Below are positions 7,593 through 18,254 of a stretch of DNA of 64,000 nt, in pieces (position 1 is the first letter of the stretch; every line of letters begins with the position of its first letter). Below the pieces are notes generated by a model. It saw only the letters and a list, made by a program, of their open reading frames with translations. It was not told where the DNA came from and searched no databases. The translations under genes and the position numbers were made by a program. The stretch spans positions 62,001-126,000 of the forward strand of contig NZ_JAIVFW010000010.1 of NCBI RefSeq assembly GCF_020829595.1, read 5' to 3'. This DNA is from Nostoc sp. CHAB 5844 (GTDB lineage Bacteria; Cyanobacteriota; Cyanobacteriia; Cyanobacteriales; Nostocaceae).

Positions 7593-9884
7593 TTACATTG
7601 CGGCAAGTTTCTCTACTTTTTGTTGATCTGCGATCGCACCTTGGGTATTTCCCAAACTCCGACGGATTTCACTGCGTAGCATATAAGCGCCGATAGAATC
7701 AGGTGAATCAGGACTTAATTTGATCACATATTCAGCATCAGCAAGTGCGCCTTTGTAATCTTTGAGCTTGTGTCGTAATTCACCGCGCGAGATGTAAGCC
7801 CAACTTTGTTGAGGATTGAGTTTAATAATTGTATTGTAATCAGCGATCGCACCTTGATAATCTTGCATCCGACTACGAAGGTGCGCTTGTTGGTAGTAGA
7901 CAGTAATATTTTTAGGATTCAGGCGTAAAGCTTCGTTGTAGTCTTTAATTGCACTTTTGTAATCTTTTAAACTAGAGCGCAAGTTTGCACGGATAAGGCG
8001 ATATTGAATATCATTGGGTTTTAAACGCACAACTTGGTTATAATCTGCCAACGCTCCTTGATTATCACCCAATATTTTCCGCGCCTGCGATCGTTTTATA
8101 TAAGCATTTACATCATTAGGATTGGACTTTAATATAGCAGTTGTCCGCTCAATTTCTCGTTGCTTCTCTTTAGTGAAATGCTCACGTCTTTGTTGAGGAC
8201 TTTCAAAATAATAAGTTAAGAATCTGAGACCACCAGGAACAATTGCTTGCACACTTCCAAGCATGCCACCTAACAAGCTAACGCAGTACAAAAGGCTGAG
8301 GAGCAATCTAGTTGTCCACTTGCCACCAGATTCGTAGTAACGTTGAATCAACTCTTGTACTAAAATGTATTTTTTACTAAAGGGTAAGTTTCCTTGCCCA
8401 AATTGCAGCAGATGATCATAGATATGATGTAAGAGTTTATCTTTATCCACATCTGGTTGATTTTTTCGCAATTCTTTTTGTAAGTTGGCGTTAATCTTGG
8501 CACTGCGAAAACTGTTAGGGATAGTGATAGCTATCAAGCCTACAAACAATAACATACTAGGTCTATCTTTGCCAATCAATCCCAAAATCATCACGCCAAT
8601 AACTTTGAATAAAACACCAAGATAAGGAAAACGAGAAAACAGAAGCAAGTCAGCAATTTGTCCACCATCTAAGGGATATATTGGCAACAAGTTAAATAAA
8701 TTTAGAAAAATCAGTATTGAACTGGTTTTCCTCAACAAATTAAAATACTCACTCTCATGAGGATTCAGAAAAAATGACAATGCAATCCCTAAAATTAACC
8801 CTGGTAAAGGGCCTGCTATTGATATCCAAAACTTTTGAGTCAGTGTTGCATCGTCCTTCCGCGCTGTTGCTAAAGCACCCAAAAATGGTACGAATAAAAC
8901 AGCAGTATCACGGTAGCCAAATAATTTCATGGCTAACAAGTGTCCGCCTTCATGAAACATTAATGCACCCATAAAAATCGCAAAGGTTTCGGGAGCAAAG
9001 TTTTTTGTATAGCTGGCGATGAATAATACAAAACTACCAAAAAATAGCCATGTACGAAATTTTTTACCTACAAGCCCTTGATTTATATATTCCATATATT
9101 TAAATCCCTCAACTTCAAGTTCTACAGGGATTTCTTTTGGAATGCTGGAATCAGTTTTGGCTTTTTGTCGGCGTTGCTTGATAATAACTGATGCTTTCTT
9201 ATTACCCTGCAATATAGGATTAACCATTTTTAGAGACGTTAACCAACTTAGCTGAAATAATTCATCGCCTTTAATTGGTAAGATATTTCTGGATTTAGCT
9301 AGGTGATTAACATAATTTGTCATGTGTGACTGTAGTGCTTTAGCAAAAGCCTCTGGTGCTAAACCACAAACTTTTTTGTTAGTAGCTAATTGCTCTAGTT
9401 TATCTTGATGGGTTTGCCATTGTACTGTTACTTGATCTGTGTAAGCATCTTGAATAATAGTGTTGGGAATTTCATCGATTAGCCCATGTAGCTTACCATT
9501 TAAAGTTAGCAACAAAGTTCTATCTTGAAAAAAGCTATAAAATTCAATATCAAATAAATTGACAGGCTCAACTAGGCGCTTTATCACTACTGTGGCGTAT
9601 GTTTTAGACTCTTTATTATACAACAGCAATTCCCAATTAGTTTGCTGGTGAACTTTGATAATTGGTTGATATTGTAAATAGCTACATGGTTTAAAGCCAA
9701 GTTGTTCTAGTTCTTTAATAGATGTTTGAAATAATTTTCTTAGGTAGATAGGAACTGCATCAGATTTTGTAACTTGGTATTTAGGATATTGAAACTTAGC
9801 CTTACAAAGCTGTAAAAAAGTAACGACATATTGAATAGCAATAAACAAAACGTAGATAGCAACTGGGTACAGTAGGTATTGCAT
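7593..9884 (-). CDS. Site-2-type M50 metalloprotease with C-terminal TPR repeats
   Basis: A 763-residue membrane protein. An N-terminal anchor (residues 3-25) is followed by about 230 soluble residues. The protease core comes next, with the zinc motif HEGGH (311-315) at the start of a transmembrane segment and PIYPLDGGQ (401-409), the NPDG-like third-ligand motif of site-2 proteases. Several hydrophobic helices surround them. From about residue 590 to the end are at least four tetratricopeptide repeats (AYIKRSQARKILGDNQGALADYNQVV and so on). The likely role is cleaving a substrate inside the membrane, with the TPR part binding a partner. Which protein it cuts is unknown. Key residues are intact. 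Confidence 0.85.
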   Translation of the reverse strand: MQYLLYPVAIYVLFIAIQYVVTFLQLCKAKFQYPKYQVTKSDAVPIYLRKLFQTSIKELEQLGFKPCSYLQYQPIIKVHQQTNWELLLYNKESKTYATVVIKRLVEPVNLFDIEFYSFFQDRTLLLTLNGKLHGLIDEIPNTIIQDAYTDQVTVQWQTHQDKLEQLATNKKVCGLAPEAFAKALQSHMTNYVNHLAKSRNILPIKGDELFQLSWLTSLKMVNPILQGNKKASVIIKQRRQKAKTDSSIPKEIPVELEVEGFKYMEYINQGLVGKKFRTWLFFGSFVLFIASYTKNFAPETFAIFMGALMFHEGGHLLAMKLFGYRDTAVLFVPFLGALATARKDDATLTQKFWISIAGPLPGLILGIALSFFLNPHESEYFNLLRKTSSILIFLNLFNLLPIYPLDGGQIADLLLFSRFPYLGVLFKVIGVMILGLIGKDRPSMLLFVGLIAITIPNSFRSAKINANLQKELRKNQPDVDKDKLLHHIYDHLLQFGQGNLPFSKKYILVQELIQRYYESGGKWTTRLLLSLLYCVSLLGGMLGSVQAIVPGGLRFLTYYFESPQQRREHFTKEKQREIERTTAILKSNPNDVNAYIKRSQARKILGDNQGALADYNQVVRLKPNDIQYRLIRANLRSSLKDYKSAIKDYNEALRLNPKNITVYYQQAHLRSRMQDYQGAIADYNTIIKLNPQQSWAYISRGELRHKLKDYKGALADAEYVIKLSPDSPDSIGAYMLRSEIRRSLGNTQGAIADQQKVEKLAAM

Positions 9885-9956
9885 AGCAGTGGCGAAACTT
9901 CACTATGCTTAGTATTCCCTGCTACTAAATAAAAATATGCTTATTTCCTATATCTC

Positions 9957-9995
9957 AAAATAAAAATGGGTATAGTTGAATTACTACACCCATTT
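9957..9995 (-). terminator. Intrinsic terminator after ftsH
   Basis: On the minus strand, AAATGGGTGTAG pairs with CTATACCCATTT (one mismatch) across an 8-base loop and runs into TTATTTT. It starts about 20 bases after the ftsH stop codon. Confidence 0.8.
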
Positions 9996-10015
9996 GAAAA
10001 ATTTTAGTTCAGTGA

Positions 10016-11902
<1,887 letters not shown>

Positions 11903-12318
11903 CTTAATTTGCCTCAGCCAATACAATTAATCACTTCTAGCAATCTGGCTTGGCACTCACCTCTGAAAGAGATATTGCCTCACCCCGTCACTAGATTTAG
12001 TTTGCAACGGATGTTTATTAATCCATTTTGTTTAATTTGATGTCTAATCATGCGTCACCATGAATGTGTGCCGCTGAAAAGATTCTTAATTAAATTTAAC
12101 TTAATTTTAATACAGCTTGGATTAAGACAACAAAATTTAAGATGTAGAGTGCGATCGCGCTTTGGATACTGTGAGCCAGCGAGATCGGTGAGTGGGAGGT
12201 GCGATCGCGTAGTATTAAGTAATATAAGCTATCTCAGCCGCTAAGTAATTTTCTAGCAGTCAGTCAGAAAAAATACACTTATCAACCTAAATAGGTGTAT
12301 AACCATTGCGAACAAAAA
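11903..12318. other. Divergent intergenic region with two HIP1 sites
   Basis: This region separates the divergent ftsH and lipoprotein genes and must hold both promoters. Two HIP1 octamers lie about 50 bases apart near 12150 and 12200. I see no RNA gene and no clear operator. Confidence 0.5.
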
Positions 12319-12837
12319 ATGAAATTATTTAATAGAACTACAAAAATGAGTTGCATAAGTATTAAACACTTAGCTTTAATCCTAGCTGTTTCAGGTGTGA
12401 GTTTGGGAATATTAACTGCTTGCAATCAAGACGACAGAGAAACTGAAATGATGACCAGCGGCCCACTGGCTGAACCAAACATAATACTTGATGTCAAAAC
12501 CGAGATGGCAGAACAATGTCCCAAGACAGTCGGTATTTGGACTTTCTTACTTCCCTTTGAAGGTGGTGCTGAACATACTGCTGTTGCTGACATTAGAAAT
12601 GCGAAGTTGATAGCTTCAGGTAAAAACTTTGTGGAGTATGAAGCACCATTGCGACAAACTTACGCCTCCTGTGTTGGTAGTGCTAAGTCAGAAATACCTC
12701 CCGTGTACAATTTCCGATTGCAGAATGGAAAAGTTTATTTTCGCTTAGATTTGAACCAAGCAACACTAAATACCACAATTACCTATCAAGGAACAGGTGG
12801 GTTCCGTCCTTATGTGCGCTGGATAGCTGAAGAATAG
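12319..12837 (+). CDS. Putative lipoprotein, function unknown
   Basis: The N-terminus (SIKHLALILAVSGVSLGILTAC) is a lipoprotein signal peptide ending in the lipobox LTAC, so the mature protein should be lipid-anchored at the Cys. The mature part of about 138 residues is predicted beta-rich (VYFRLDLNQATLNTTITYQGTGG), with two further cysteines (EQCPKT and ASCVGS). No family was recognised. Three starts are possible: GTG 12295, ATG 12319 and ATG 12346. None has a good ribosome site; 12319 is a compromise, and 12346 would give the most typical signal length. Confidence 0.6.
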   Translation: MKLFNRTTKMSCISIKHLALILAVSGVSLGILTACNQDDRETEMMTSGPLAEPNIILDVKTEMAEQCPKTVGIWTFLLPFEGGAEHTAVADIRNAKLIASGKNFVEYEAPLRQTYASCVGSAKSEIPPVYNFRLQNGKVYFRLDLNQATLNTTITYQGTGGFRPYVRWIAEE

Positions 12838-12966
12838 AGGCACTTAGACTAGGGACTAGATAAGACAGTTTTTCATGCTTGGTTGTGGATTTTTTCTGTA
12901 AGTAGCTAACTTGAAAAAGTGCTGAGTAAAAAATACTAATCTCTAACCTCTAGCCCCTTTTTCATG

Positions 12967-13458
12967 CTACTTAACTTCAGTAATTTTTAATGTGTAAGGG
13001 TAATACTGGCCTTTGTCGTATGAACCTACCCAAATTTGGTAATTTCCCGGTAGCCATTCACCGCTCATGCCAGGATTCTTGCCATCGAAATCGTCGTTGC
13101 ACCATGTACCACCAGGGCCTTTGACAATCATGGTTACATCCTGAGGACTTTGCACTTGTAGCTTCAGATAATCGAATTTGGTTGTAAGTGCTAAGGTATG
13201 GTCTGGAGCCTCATCGACAAATCCATCACAAGGCCCAGTGACTGTTTCTCTTCTGCCAGCAACTTTGCTCCCAGAGACTGAACCGCCACTCATTCCCCGA
13301 ACACTCAGAGGGTCTGGAGAAAATGGATGGTTAACAGTCACATCTCCAAATATTGGTGCTTCTTGAGCATTAGTGATGGTATTGGTGGCTGATGTGACGC
13401 AGAAAGCCACTATAGTCAACGATAATCGTATCCCTCGATTTAAAGATGTTTTCGACAT
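12967..13458 (-). CDS. Exported protein with PPC-like beta domain
   Basis: A 163-residue protein with a signal peptide (LSLTIVAFCVTSATNTITNAQ). The mature part reads like a small beta-sandwich: CDGFVDEAPDHTLALTTKFDYLKLQVQSPQDVTMIVKGPGGTWCNDDFDGKNPGMSGEWLPGNYQIWVG, with an acidic, possibly Ca2+-binding turn (NDDFDGKN) and two cysteines. The pattern resembles bacterial pre-peptidase C-terminal (PPC) domains, but that is inference. No catalytic motif. It stands alone. Confidence 0.65.
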   Translation of the reverse strand: MSKTSLNRGIRLSLTIVAFCVTSATNTITNAQEAPIFGDVTVNHPFSPDPLSVRGMSGGSVSGSKVAGRRETVTGPCDGFVDEAPDHTLALTTKFDYLKLQVQSPQDVTMIVKGPGGTWCNDDFDGKNPGMSGEWLPGNYQIWVGSYDKGQYYPYTLKITEVK

Positions 13459-13623
13459 TGCGATTACATAAGTTTCTCAGTGCTTTGGAAGACATGAATT
13501 TTACACAATAAGTTCCCAACATGAGAGGAATTGACTAAATAATTACGAATTACAAATTAGTAATTATTTGGATTTAAGTCATGAGAATAGTAGCGACTGT
13601 CTTGAAAGTCAAGCGATCGCGGC

Positions 13624-13926
13624 TCAAAAAACTGGGACAAGTTTAGCCAGTCTGCCTGTAGCTTTGGCAAAGTCTCGTCCTTGGCGTAGATTGATTAATG
13701 CTACTGGCAATAGTACTGCTTGTAATTGAATGATTAGTTCTGTTTCTAATCCTCCTGTGGCTTCTAAGACGATAAGTTTTAAATTGTAAGATTTGAGTTG
13801 CTCAACTAGATTTGAGATGGAGTTTTCTGTGTTTGATACCTTTATTGCTTGACCCAGAGGACGGATATAAACATCCAACATGGCTTTACTCACATCAAAG
13901 CCTACCCACTGAGCAATATTTTCCAT
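13624..13926 (-). pseudogene. IS110-family transposase remnant (N-terminal part)
   Basis: The 100 residues match the N-terminal RuvC-like (DEDD) domain of IS110 transposases: VGFDVSKAMLDVYIRP with the first Asp, then IVLEATGG with the Glu, then FAKATGRLAK. Intact family members go on with TDxIDA and a long C-terminal domain; here the frame runs into five unrelated residues and a stop right after GRLAK. About two-thirds of the protein and both element ends are missing, so it cannot move. Confidence 0.8.
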
Positions 13927-14035
13927 TTTTTACTCTCACAGATTTAGCATTTGAACACGTACATTGACCCTTTGGAACAGTGAAGTATCATAGCAAGCAA
14001 CAGTTTAGACTCTTACAGACCACAAAATTCTGCTT

Positions 14036-15163
14036 ATGCGCCTGACCTCACTGGATGTTTTTCGGGGCATCACCATTGCTGGTATGATTCTTGTCAACAT
14101 GGCAGGAGTTGCAGATGATGTTTACCCTCCCCTTGCTCATGCTGACTGGCATGGTTGCACGCCAACTGATTTAGTATTTCCCTTCTTTTTATTTATTGTT
14201 GGTGTAGCAATGACATTTTCTTTGTCAAAAAACACCGCAGATAACAAACCAACCTCTGCTGTTTATTGGCGAATCTTCCGCCGTGCAGCCATTTTATTTG
14301 TTTTAGGCTTGTTATTAAACGGCTTTTGGAATAAAGGTGTTTGGACTTTTGATTTCAGCAGCATCCGCATTATGGGAGTGTTGCAACGCATCAGCCTCAC
14401 TTACCTATTAGCTTCGCTGGCAGTTATCAACCTCCCACGCAAAGGACAATGGATACTAGCCGCAGTCTTACTTATTGGCTATTGGTTAACCATGATGTAT
14501 GTCCCAGTTCCCGAATATGGTGCAGGTGTGCTGGCACGCGACAGTAACTTTGGTGCATATGTTGACCGCCTAATTATACCGAAAGCTCATCTGTATCCAG
14601 GAGATGGTTTCAAGAACATGGGAGACCCAGAGGGACTTTTCAGCACAATTGGGGCTGTTGTTAACGTCCTTGCTGGTTTCTTTACTGGGCAATGGATACG
14701 CAAGCAGCCAGTGCAAACACGTACAAGTGTAGGGTTAGCCTTATTTGGTATTGGTTGCTTAATTATTGGTTGGGCGTGGGGCTGGGTATTCCCCATTAAC
14801 AAAAAATTGTGGACGAGTTCTTATGTTGTTTTTACCAGTGGTTGGGCATTACTATTATTAGTCGCGTGTTACGAACTCATCGAAGTACGATTAATCAAAC
14901 GGTGGAGTAAACCATTTGAGATTATGGGCTTAAATGCGATCGCTCTTTTCGTCGCATCTGTGTTACTAATTAAAATCTTAGTCAAAACTAAAATTGGCAC
15001 AGACGAAACTGCCCTCAGCACCTTCAACTGGATATATCAGAACATCTTCGCATCATGGGCAGGAACTTTCAACGGTTCACTACTATTCGCCCTTGCCACT
15101 GTATTATTATGGTGGGCTGTTGCCGTCCTCATGTATCGTCAACGCTGGTTTTTTAAAGTTTAA
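14036..15163 (+). CDS. Heparan-alpha-glucosaminide N-acetyltransferase-like membrane protein
   Basis: A 375-residue protein with about ten hydrophobic segments. The start is the family hallmark: RLTSLDVFRGITIAGMILVNM, then HADWHGCTPTDLVFPFFLFIVGVAM. These are the conserved DxxRG and the HGxxxxDLVFPxFLFxxG motif with the His thought to carry or accept the acetyl group in the lysosomal HGSNAT enzyme and bacterial relatives (NagX/DUF5009). It probably transfers acyl groups from cytosolic acyl-CoA to sugars across the inner membrane; the substrate here is unknown. The ATG at 14036 begins directly at the conserved domain. No operon partner. Confidence 0.8.
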   Translation: MRLTSLDVFRGITIAGMILVNMAGVADDVYPPLAHADWHGCTPTDLVFPFFLFIVGVAMTFSLSKNTADNKPTSAVYWRIFRRAAILFVLGLLLNGFWNKGVWTFDFSSIRIMGVLQRISLTYLLASLAVINLPRKGQWILAAVLLIGYWLTMMYVPVPEYGAGVLARDSNFGAYVDRLIIPKAHLYPGDGFKNMGDPEGLFSTIGAVVNVLAGFFTGQWIRKQPVQTRTSVGLALFGIGCLIIGWAWGWVFPINKKLWTSSYVVFTSGWALLLLVACYELIEVRLIKRWSKPFEIMGLNAIALFVASVLLIKILVKTKIGTDETALSTFNWIYQNIFASWAGTFNGSLLFALATVLLWWAVAVLMYRQRWFFKV

Positions 15164-15279
15164 CCTTTGTGTTTTTTTACCAGACGCAAGGTTTTTTTAA
15201 CTCTTTGCGTCCCTATGTTGACAATCATTTCCAGCCCATACTTAATATCAAAGCTTTTTCTATAGCTCTTAATTACGTT

Positions 15280-15372
15280 AGCGAGTCTTCTCCCAAAGGG
15301 AGACGCTGCACGAACGAGCGTCATTACGAACTACGAACTTGTACTGAGCGTAGCCGAAGTATTACGAATTAA
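15280..15372. repeat. Dispersed repeat fragment between convergent genes
   Basis: A patch with CCCAAAGGGAGACGC, GTACTGAGCGTAGCCGAAGT and repeated ATTACGA/ACTACGA heptamer-like text. It lies between the convergent acyltransferase and Uma2 genes and looks like the non-coding repeats common in Nostoc-type intergenic regions. Confidence 0.45.
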
Positions 15373-15374
15373 TC

Positions 15375-15956
15375 TTACTCCTCCACACTAAAATCCACCT
15401 TATCGTAAATATCCGCCAACAAAACCTGACAAGGAATACAAGCGAAACTTAACAACACATCCTCATCTTCATATTCAGAAAATATCCATTTATTATTGTC
15501 TGTTTTGTAATACTGCTCAACGTGCATTTTATACTGGTCAATCAGAACATATTCCTGAAAACTCGGAATTGTACGATAAGCAGCAAACTTTTCATCTCTG
15601 TCATAACTTTTAGTAGATTTTGATAACACCTCAGCAATAAATACTGGGTTAATTAAAGTGTCTCGTCTTCCTTCTTGATATTCCAAAGGAGTTTTCACCA
15701 CCATAACATCGGGATAAGTGAGAATGCTTCTTGTAGGTATCCAGAGACGTTGGTCTGTAGTTGAAACTCGATAAGGCTGACGCTTAAGCAAGGCATTGAT
15801 TATACCACCGAAATTAAGCGCAATTTGACTGTGATCTGGTGTTCCGCCTGCCATTTGAATAATCTGCCCATCAATATATTCGTGTTTTTCCTCTGAATTA
15901 ACCTCGAATTCTAGATATTCTTCAGGTGAATAGTAGCGTTGTTCTTGTAACTGCAT
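15375..15956 (-). CDS. Uma2 family protein (DUF820, PD-(D/E)XK fold)
   Basis: A 193-residue member of the Uma2 family, which is greatly expanded in cyanobacteria and has the restriction-endonuclease fold. Seen here: YYSPEEYLEFEVNSEEKHEYIDGQIIQMAGGTPDHSQI at the N-terminus, then YPDVMVV (the metal-binding Asp) and PVFIAEVLSKST (the Glu of the E-x-K/E-V-x-S motif), and a YRTIPSFQEYVLID segment. Nuclease activity is assumed from the fold. The cellular role is unknown, and members often ride with repeats and mobile DNA. It lies just downstream of obgE on the same strand. Confidence 0.85.
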   Translation of the reverse strand: MQLQEQRYYSPEEYLEFEVNSEEKHEYIDGQIIQMAGGTPDHSQIALNFGGIINALLKRQPYRVSTTDQRLWIPTRSILTYPDVMVVKTPLEYQEGRRDTLINPVFIAEVLSKSTKSYDRDEKFAAYRTIPSFQEYVLIDQYKMHVEQYYKTDNNKWIFSEYEDEDVLLSFACIPCQVLLADIYDKVDFSVEE

Positions 15957-15984
15957 AACTATTAAAGTTTAATTTTTGCGTAAT

Positions 15985-17013
15985 TTAGTGAAATACTTCT
16001 GCATCCTCAACAGCGTTGATTTGATCAAGAATATTCCAAATTTCTTGTAACATTGGCTCTAACCCAGTACGTGTTACCGCAGAAATCAAGAAAACCGGAG
16101 CATAAGAAAGATGATTTAATTGGGTAGCCAACGCATCTAAATCAACTTCTTCTCTATCAACTGCATCAATTTTATTCAGTGCTAAAATTTGGGGACGCTC
16201 TGCTAAACCTCGTCCATAAGCTTGCAATTCTTGTTGAATTGTATTGTAATCTCCAATGACATCATCACTAGTCGCATCAATCAAGTGTAATAGTACTCGT
16301 GTGCGCTCAATGTGACGTAAGAAATCATGTCCTAAACCTGCACCTTGGGCTGCACCTTCAATTAGTCCGGGAATGTCGGCAAAAACTGTACCATCACCAG
16401 TTAGTTTGCGGACTACACCCAAATTCGGCACAAGGGTAGTAAAAGGATAATCAGCAATTTTTGGTCTTGCTGCTGATAAAGAAGAAATCAAAGTAGATTT
16501 ACCAGCGTTTGGTAAACCAATAATTCCAACTTCTGCTAACAGTTTCAACTCCAGACGTAGAAACTTTCTTTCCCCTGGTAAACCTGGGAGAGCATATTCT
16601 GGGGCGCGGTTGCGGTTACTTAAAAAATATTGATTTCCTAGACCACCTTTACCGCCTTCAGCAATTACTAAAGTTTGTTCTGGTTCAACCAAATCACCGA
16701 TAATTTCATCTGTTTCCCCATCATAAATCACCGTACCGCAAGGAACTTCGATGATTAAATCTTTGCCAGATGCACCAGTGCGGTTATTAGGGCCACCTCG
16801 ACCACCATTTTCTGCTTTAAAAAGATGGTTATATTTAAAGTCCAGTAGGGTTTGGAGGTTTTCTACAGCCTGGAAAATAACTGAACCACCTCGTCCGCCA
16901 TTGCCACCAGAGGGGCCGCCAGCAGGTACATATTTCTCTCTACGGAAGGCAACAATACCATCGCCACCTTTACCAGCTTCAACTTCAACTTCTACTTGGT
17001 CAATGAATTGCAT
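15985..17013 (-). CDS. obgE: GTPase ObgE/CgtA
   Basis: Essential ribosome-associated GTPase of 50S maturation and growth control. The glycine-rich Obg fold covers residues 1-158 (GGxGGxG motifs such as [13 protein letters not shown]). It is followed by the G domain with G1 GLPNAGKST (166-174), G3 [10 protein letters not shown]4 NKID and G5 ISA. The 342 residues match the cyanobacterial form, which lacks the long C-terminal OCT extension. The ATG at 17013 starts directly at the conserved MQFIDQ. The Uma2 gene follows 28 bases after its stop and may be read through. Confidence 0.95.
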   Translation of the reverse strand: MQFIDQVEVEVEAGKGGDGIVAFRREKYVPAGGPSGGNGGRGGSVIFQAVENLQTLLDFKYNHLFKAENGGRGGPNNRTGASGKDLIIEVPCGTVIYDGETDEIIGDLVEPEQTLVIAEGGKGGLGNQYFLSNRNRAPEYALPGLPGERKFLRLELKLLAEVGIIGLPNAGKSTLISSLSAARPKIADYPFTTLVPNLGVVRKLTGDGTVFADIPGLIEGAAQGAGLGHDFLRHIERTRVLLHLIDATSDDVIGDYNTIQQELQAYGRGLAERPQILALNKIDAVDREEVDLDALATQLNHLSYAPVFLISAVTRTGLEPMLQEIWNILDQINAVEDAEVFH

Positions 17014-17105
17014 ATTTTTACAGTGCTGAGTTGTGAGTTCTAAATTATAAATTTTTTAATCAATGCTTTACTTTTATTCTCTACTTTTAACTCAGCACTC
17101 AGCAC

Positions 17106-17777
17106 TTATATAAATGGCGTAACATCCTCACCACAATCATCTGCCAAATAGGAGAGGGCGCGGAAACGTAAACCGACTAGTTGTTCATAAAGTGGATTAA
17201 TCTTACACAAAGGCGGTATATGAACAATTTTGCGTCCAAATAAAGTGACATCTCGTTCAAAGGGACACTGAGAAGGAATCATTTTACACAAGAACCGGGC
17301 AACTCTGGGGTCTTGAACATCTAGCCCATCTAACCATTCGCGCAGAGAGTCGAGTGGTAAGTGAGGTGGTACTTTAGATATGCCTGGTGCAGAAACTAAC
17401 TGGTCTTGAATTTCTAAGGTGTGACGGAGGGCTTGAATAATTTCTTCTGGTTGTTCTAAAGCTTGGCAAAACTGATGTAGAACTTGATCTTCGCTAGAGG
17501 AATATGTACCATCAGCGATCGCTACCATAACAGCTGTACGTAAAAAATTTTCGGCTGCTGGTGTGCCTTTACCCAACGCTGCGGCTAATTCTTCTGGTGT
17601 AATTACCTCTAAAGACTGCCATTTTAGACTAGGCGCTAATTCTTCTTTGGTGAAACTGGCAATGAATTGCTGTTCATGGTCATCAAAGTTGCCATCTGCC
17701 CAAGCAATTGTCAGCAGTCCACGTAACCAAGCTGCAATTTGTTCGCTACTGTATGGGGATTTAACAACAATGGTCAT
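17106..17777 (-). CDS. TerB domain protein with Mo-dependent-nitrogenase-family C-terminus
   Basis: The N-terminal half is an all-helical TerB-like domain with the repeated acidic motif WADGNFDDHEQQFI (about residues 25-38) and AIADGTYSSSEDQVLHQF. The C-terminal part, ending FGRKIVHIPPLCKINPLYEQLVGLRFRALSYLADDCGEDVTPFI, is the short domain labelled Mo-dependent nitrogenase C-terminal in family databases (as I remember). That name is historical: the protein is no nitrogenase component. Role unknown; TerB proteins are linked to membrane stress and metal binding. The ATG at 17777 is preferred to the in-frame TTG 15 bases upstream, because that TTG's own GAGG serves as its ribosome site. Confidence 0.8.
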   Translation of the reverse strand: MTIVVKSPYSSEQIAAWLRGLLTIAWADGNFDDHEQQFIASFTKEELAPSLKWQSLEVITPEELAAALGKGTPAAENFLRTAVMVAIADGTYSSSEDQVLHQFCQALEQPEEIIQALRHTLEIQDQLVSAPGISKVPPHLPLDSLREWLDGLDVQDPRVARFLCKMIPSQCPFERDVTLFGRKIVHIPPLCKINPLYEQLVGLRFRALSYLADDCGEDVTPFI

Positions 17778-18254
17778 ACACTTACGCCTCAAACTTCTCT
17801 CGGTGAATACTAGGCTACCTTGAAGGTAACTGATTGCACAGTTAACTAATAGGCTTTTAAGATTTGCTATTTTGCTAACTACAAGTTAAGAGCGATCGCT
17901 TCCTGAACACACACTACTCTTAAGAAAATCTTGAGAATCTTTTTTATTTAATCTTCTACCATGAAAATTAATCTAACTAGCATATGTACTTACAAGTGTA
18001 TGACTTCTGACTTTTTCATTTTTGTCTTAGCGCACTCAAACTGTTGAGTTTAGTACTTGAACTACTGCAAATTAATCTCAAATAAGGTGGTGTTTATAAA
18101 AGAATCATCCTCAATAGGTAGATACACACCTACCACGAACAGCATCAGCAAAGGTTTTTATCGATATCCCTGTAAAGCCGAACACAGGCTGTGACTCAGG
18201 AGATAAGCAAAATACCTTGGCAGAAATCCACAATTAGCAATTAAAGTATAAGTG
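17778..18254. other. Divergent intergenic region, no gene seen
   Basis: About 475 AT-rich bases between the divergent TerB and ligase genes, with one HIP1 site near 17893. A weak hairpin (CTTAAG...CTTGAG followed by a T run) lies near 17920-17945, and a GGTAG...CTACC pair near 18117-18134. No tRNA, small RNA or riboswitch could be recognised. The length allows a small non-coding RNA. Confidence 0.4.

Noticed and set aside
17106-17777. Nitrogenase component
   Set aside because: Only the database name of the C-terminal domain mentions nitrogenase; no metal-cluster-binding residues of NifDK/H are present.
17778-18254. tRNA, 6S or SRP RNA gene in the long spacer
   Set aside because: No cloverleaf (no GGTTCGAATCC-type T arm) or SRP/6S core could be recognised here or in the other long spacers.
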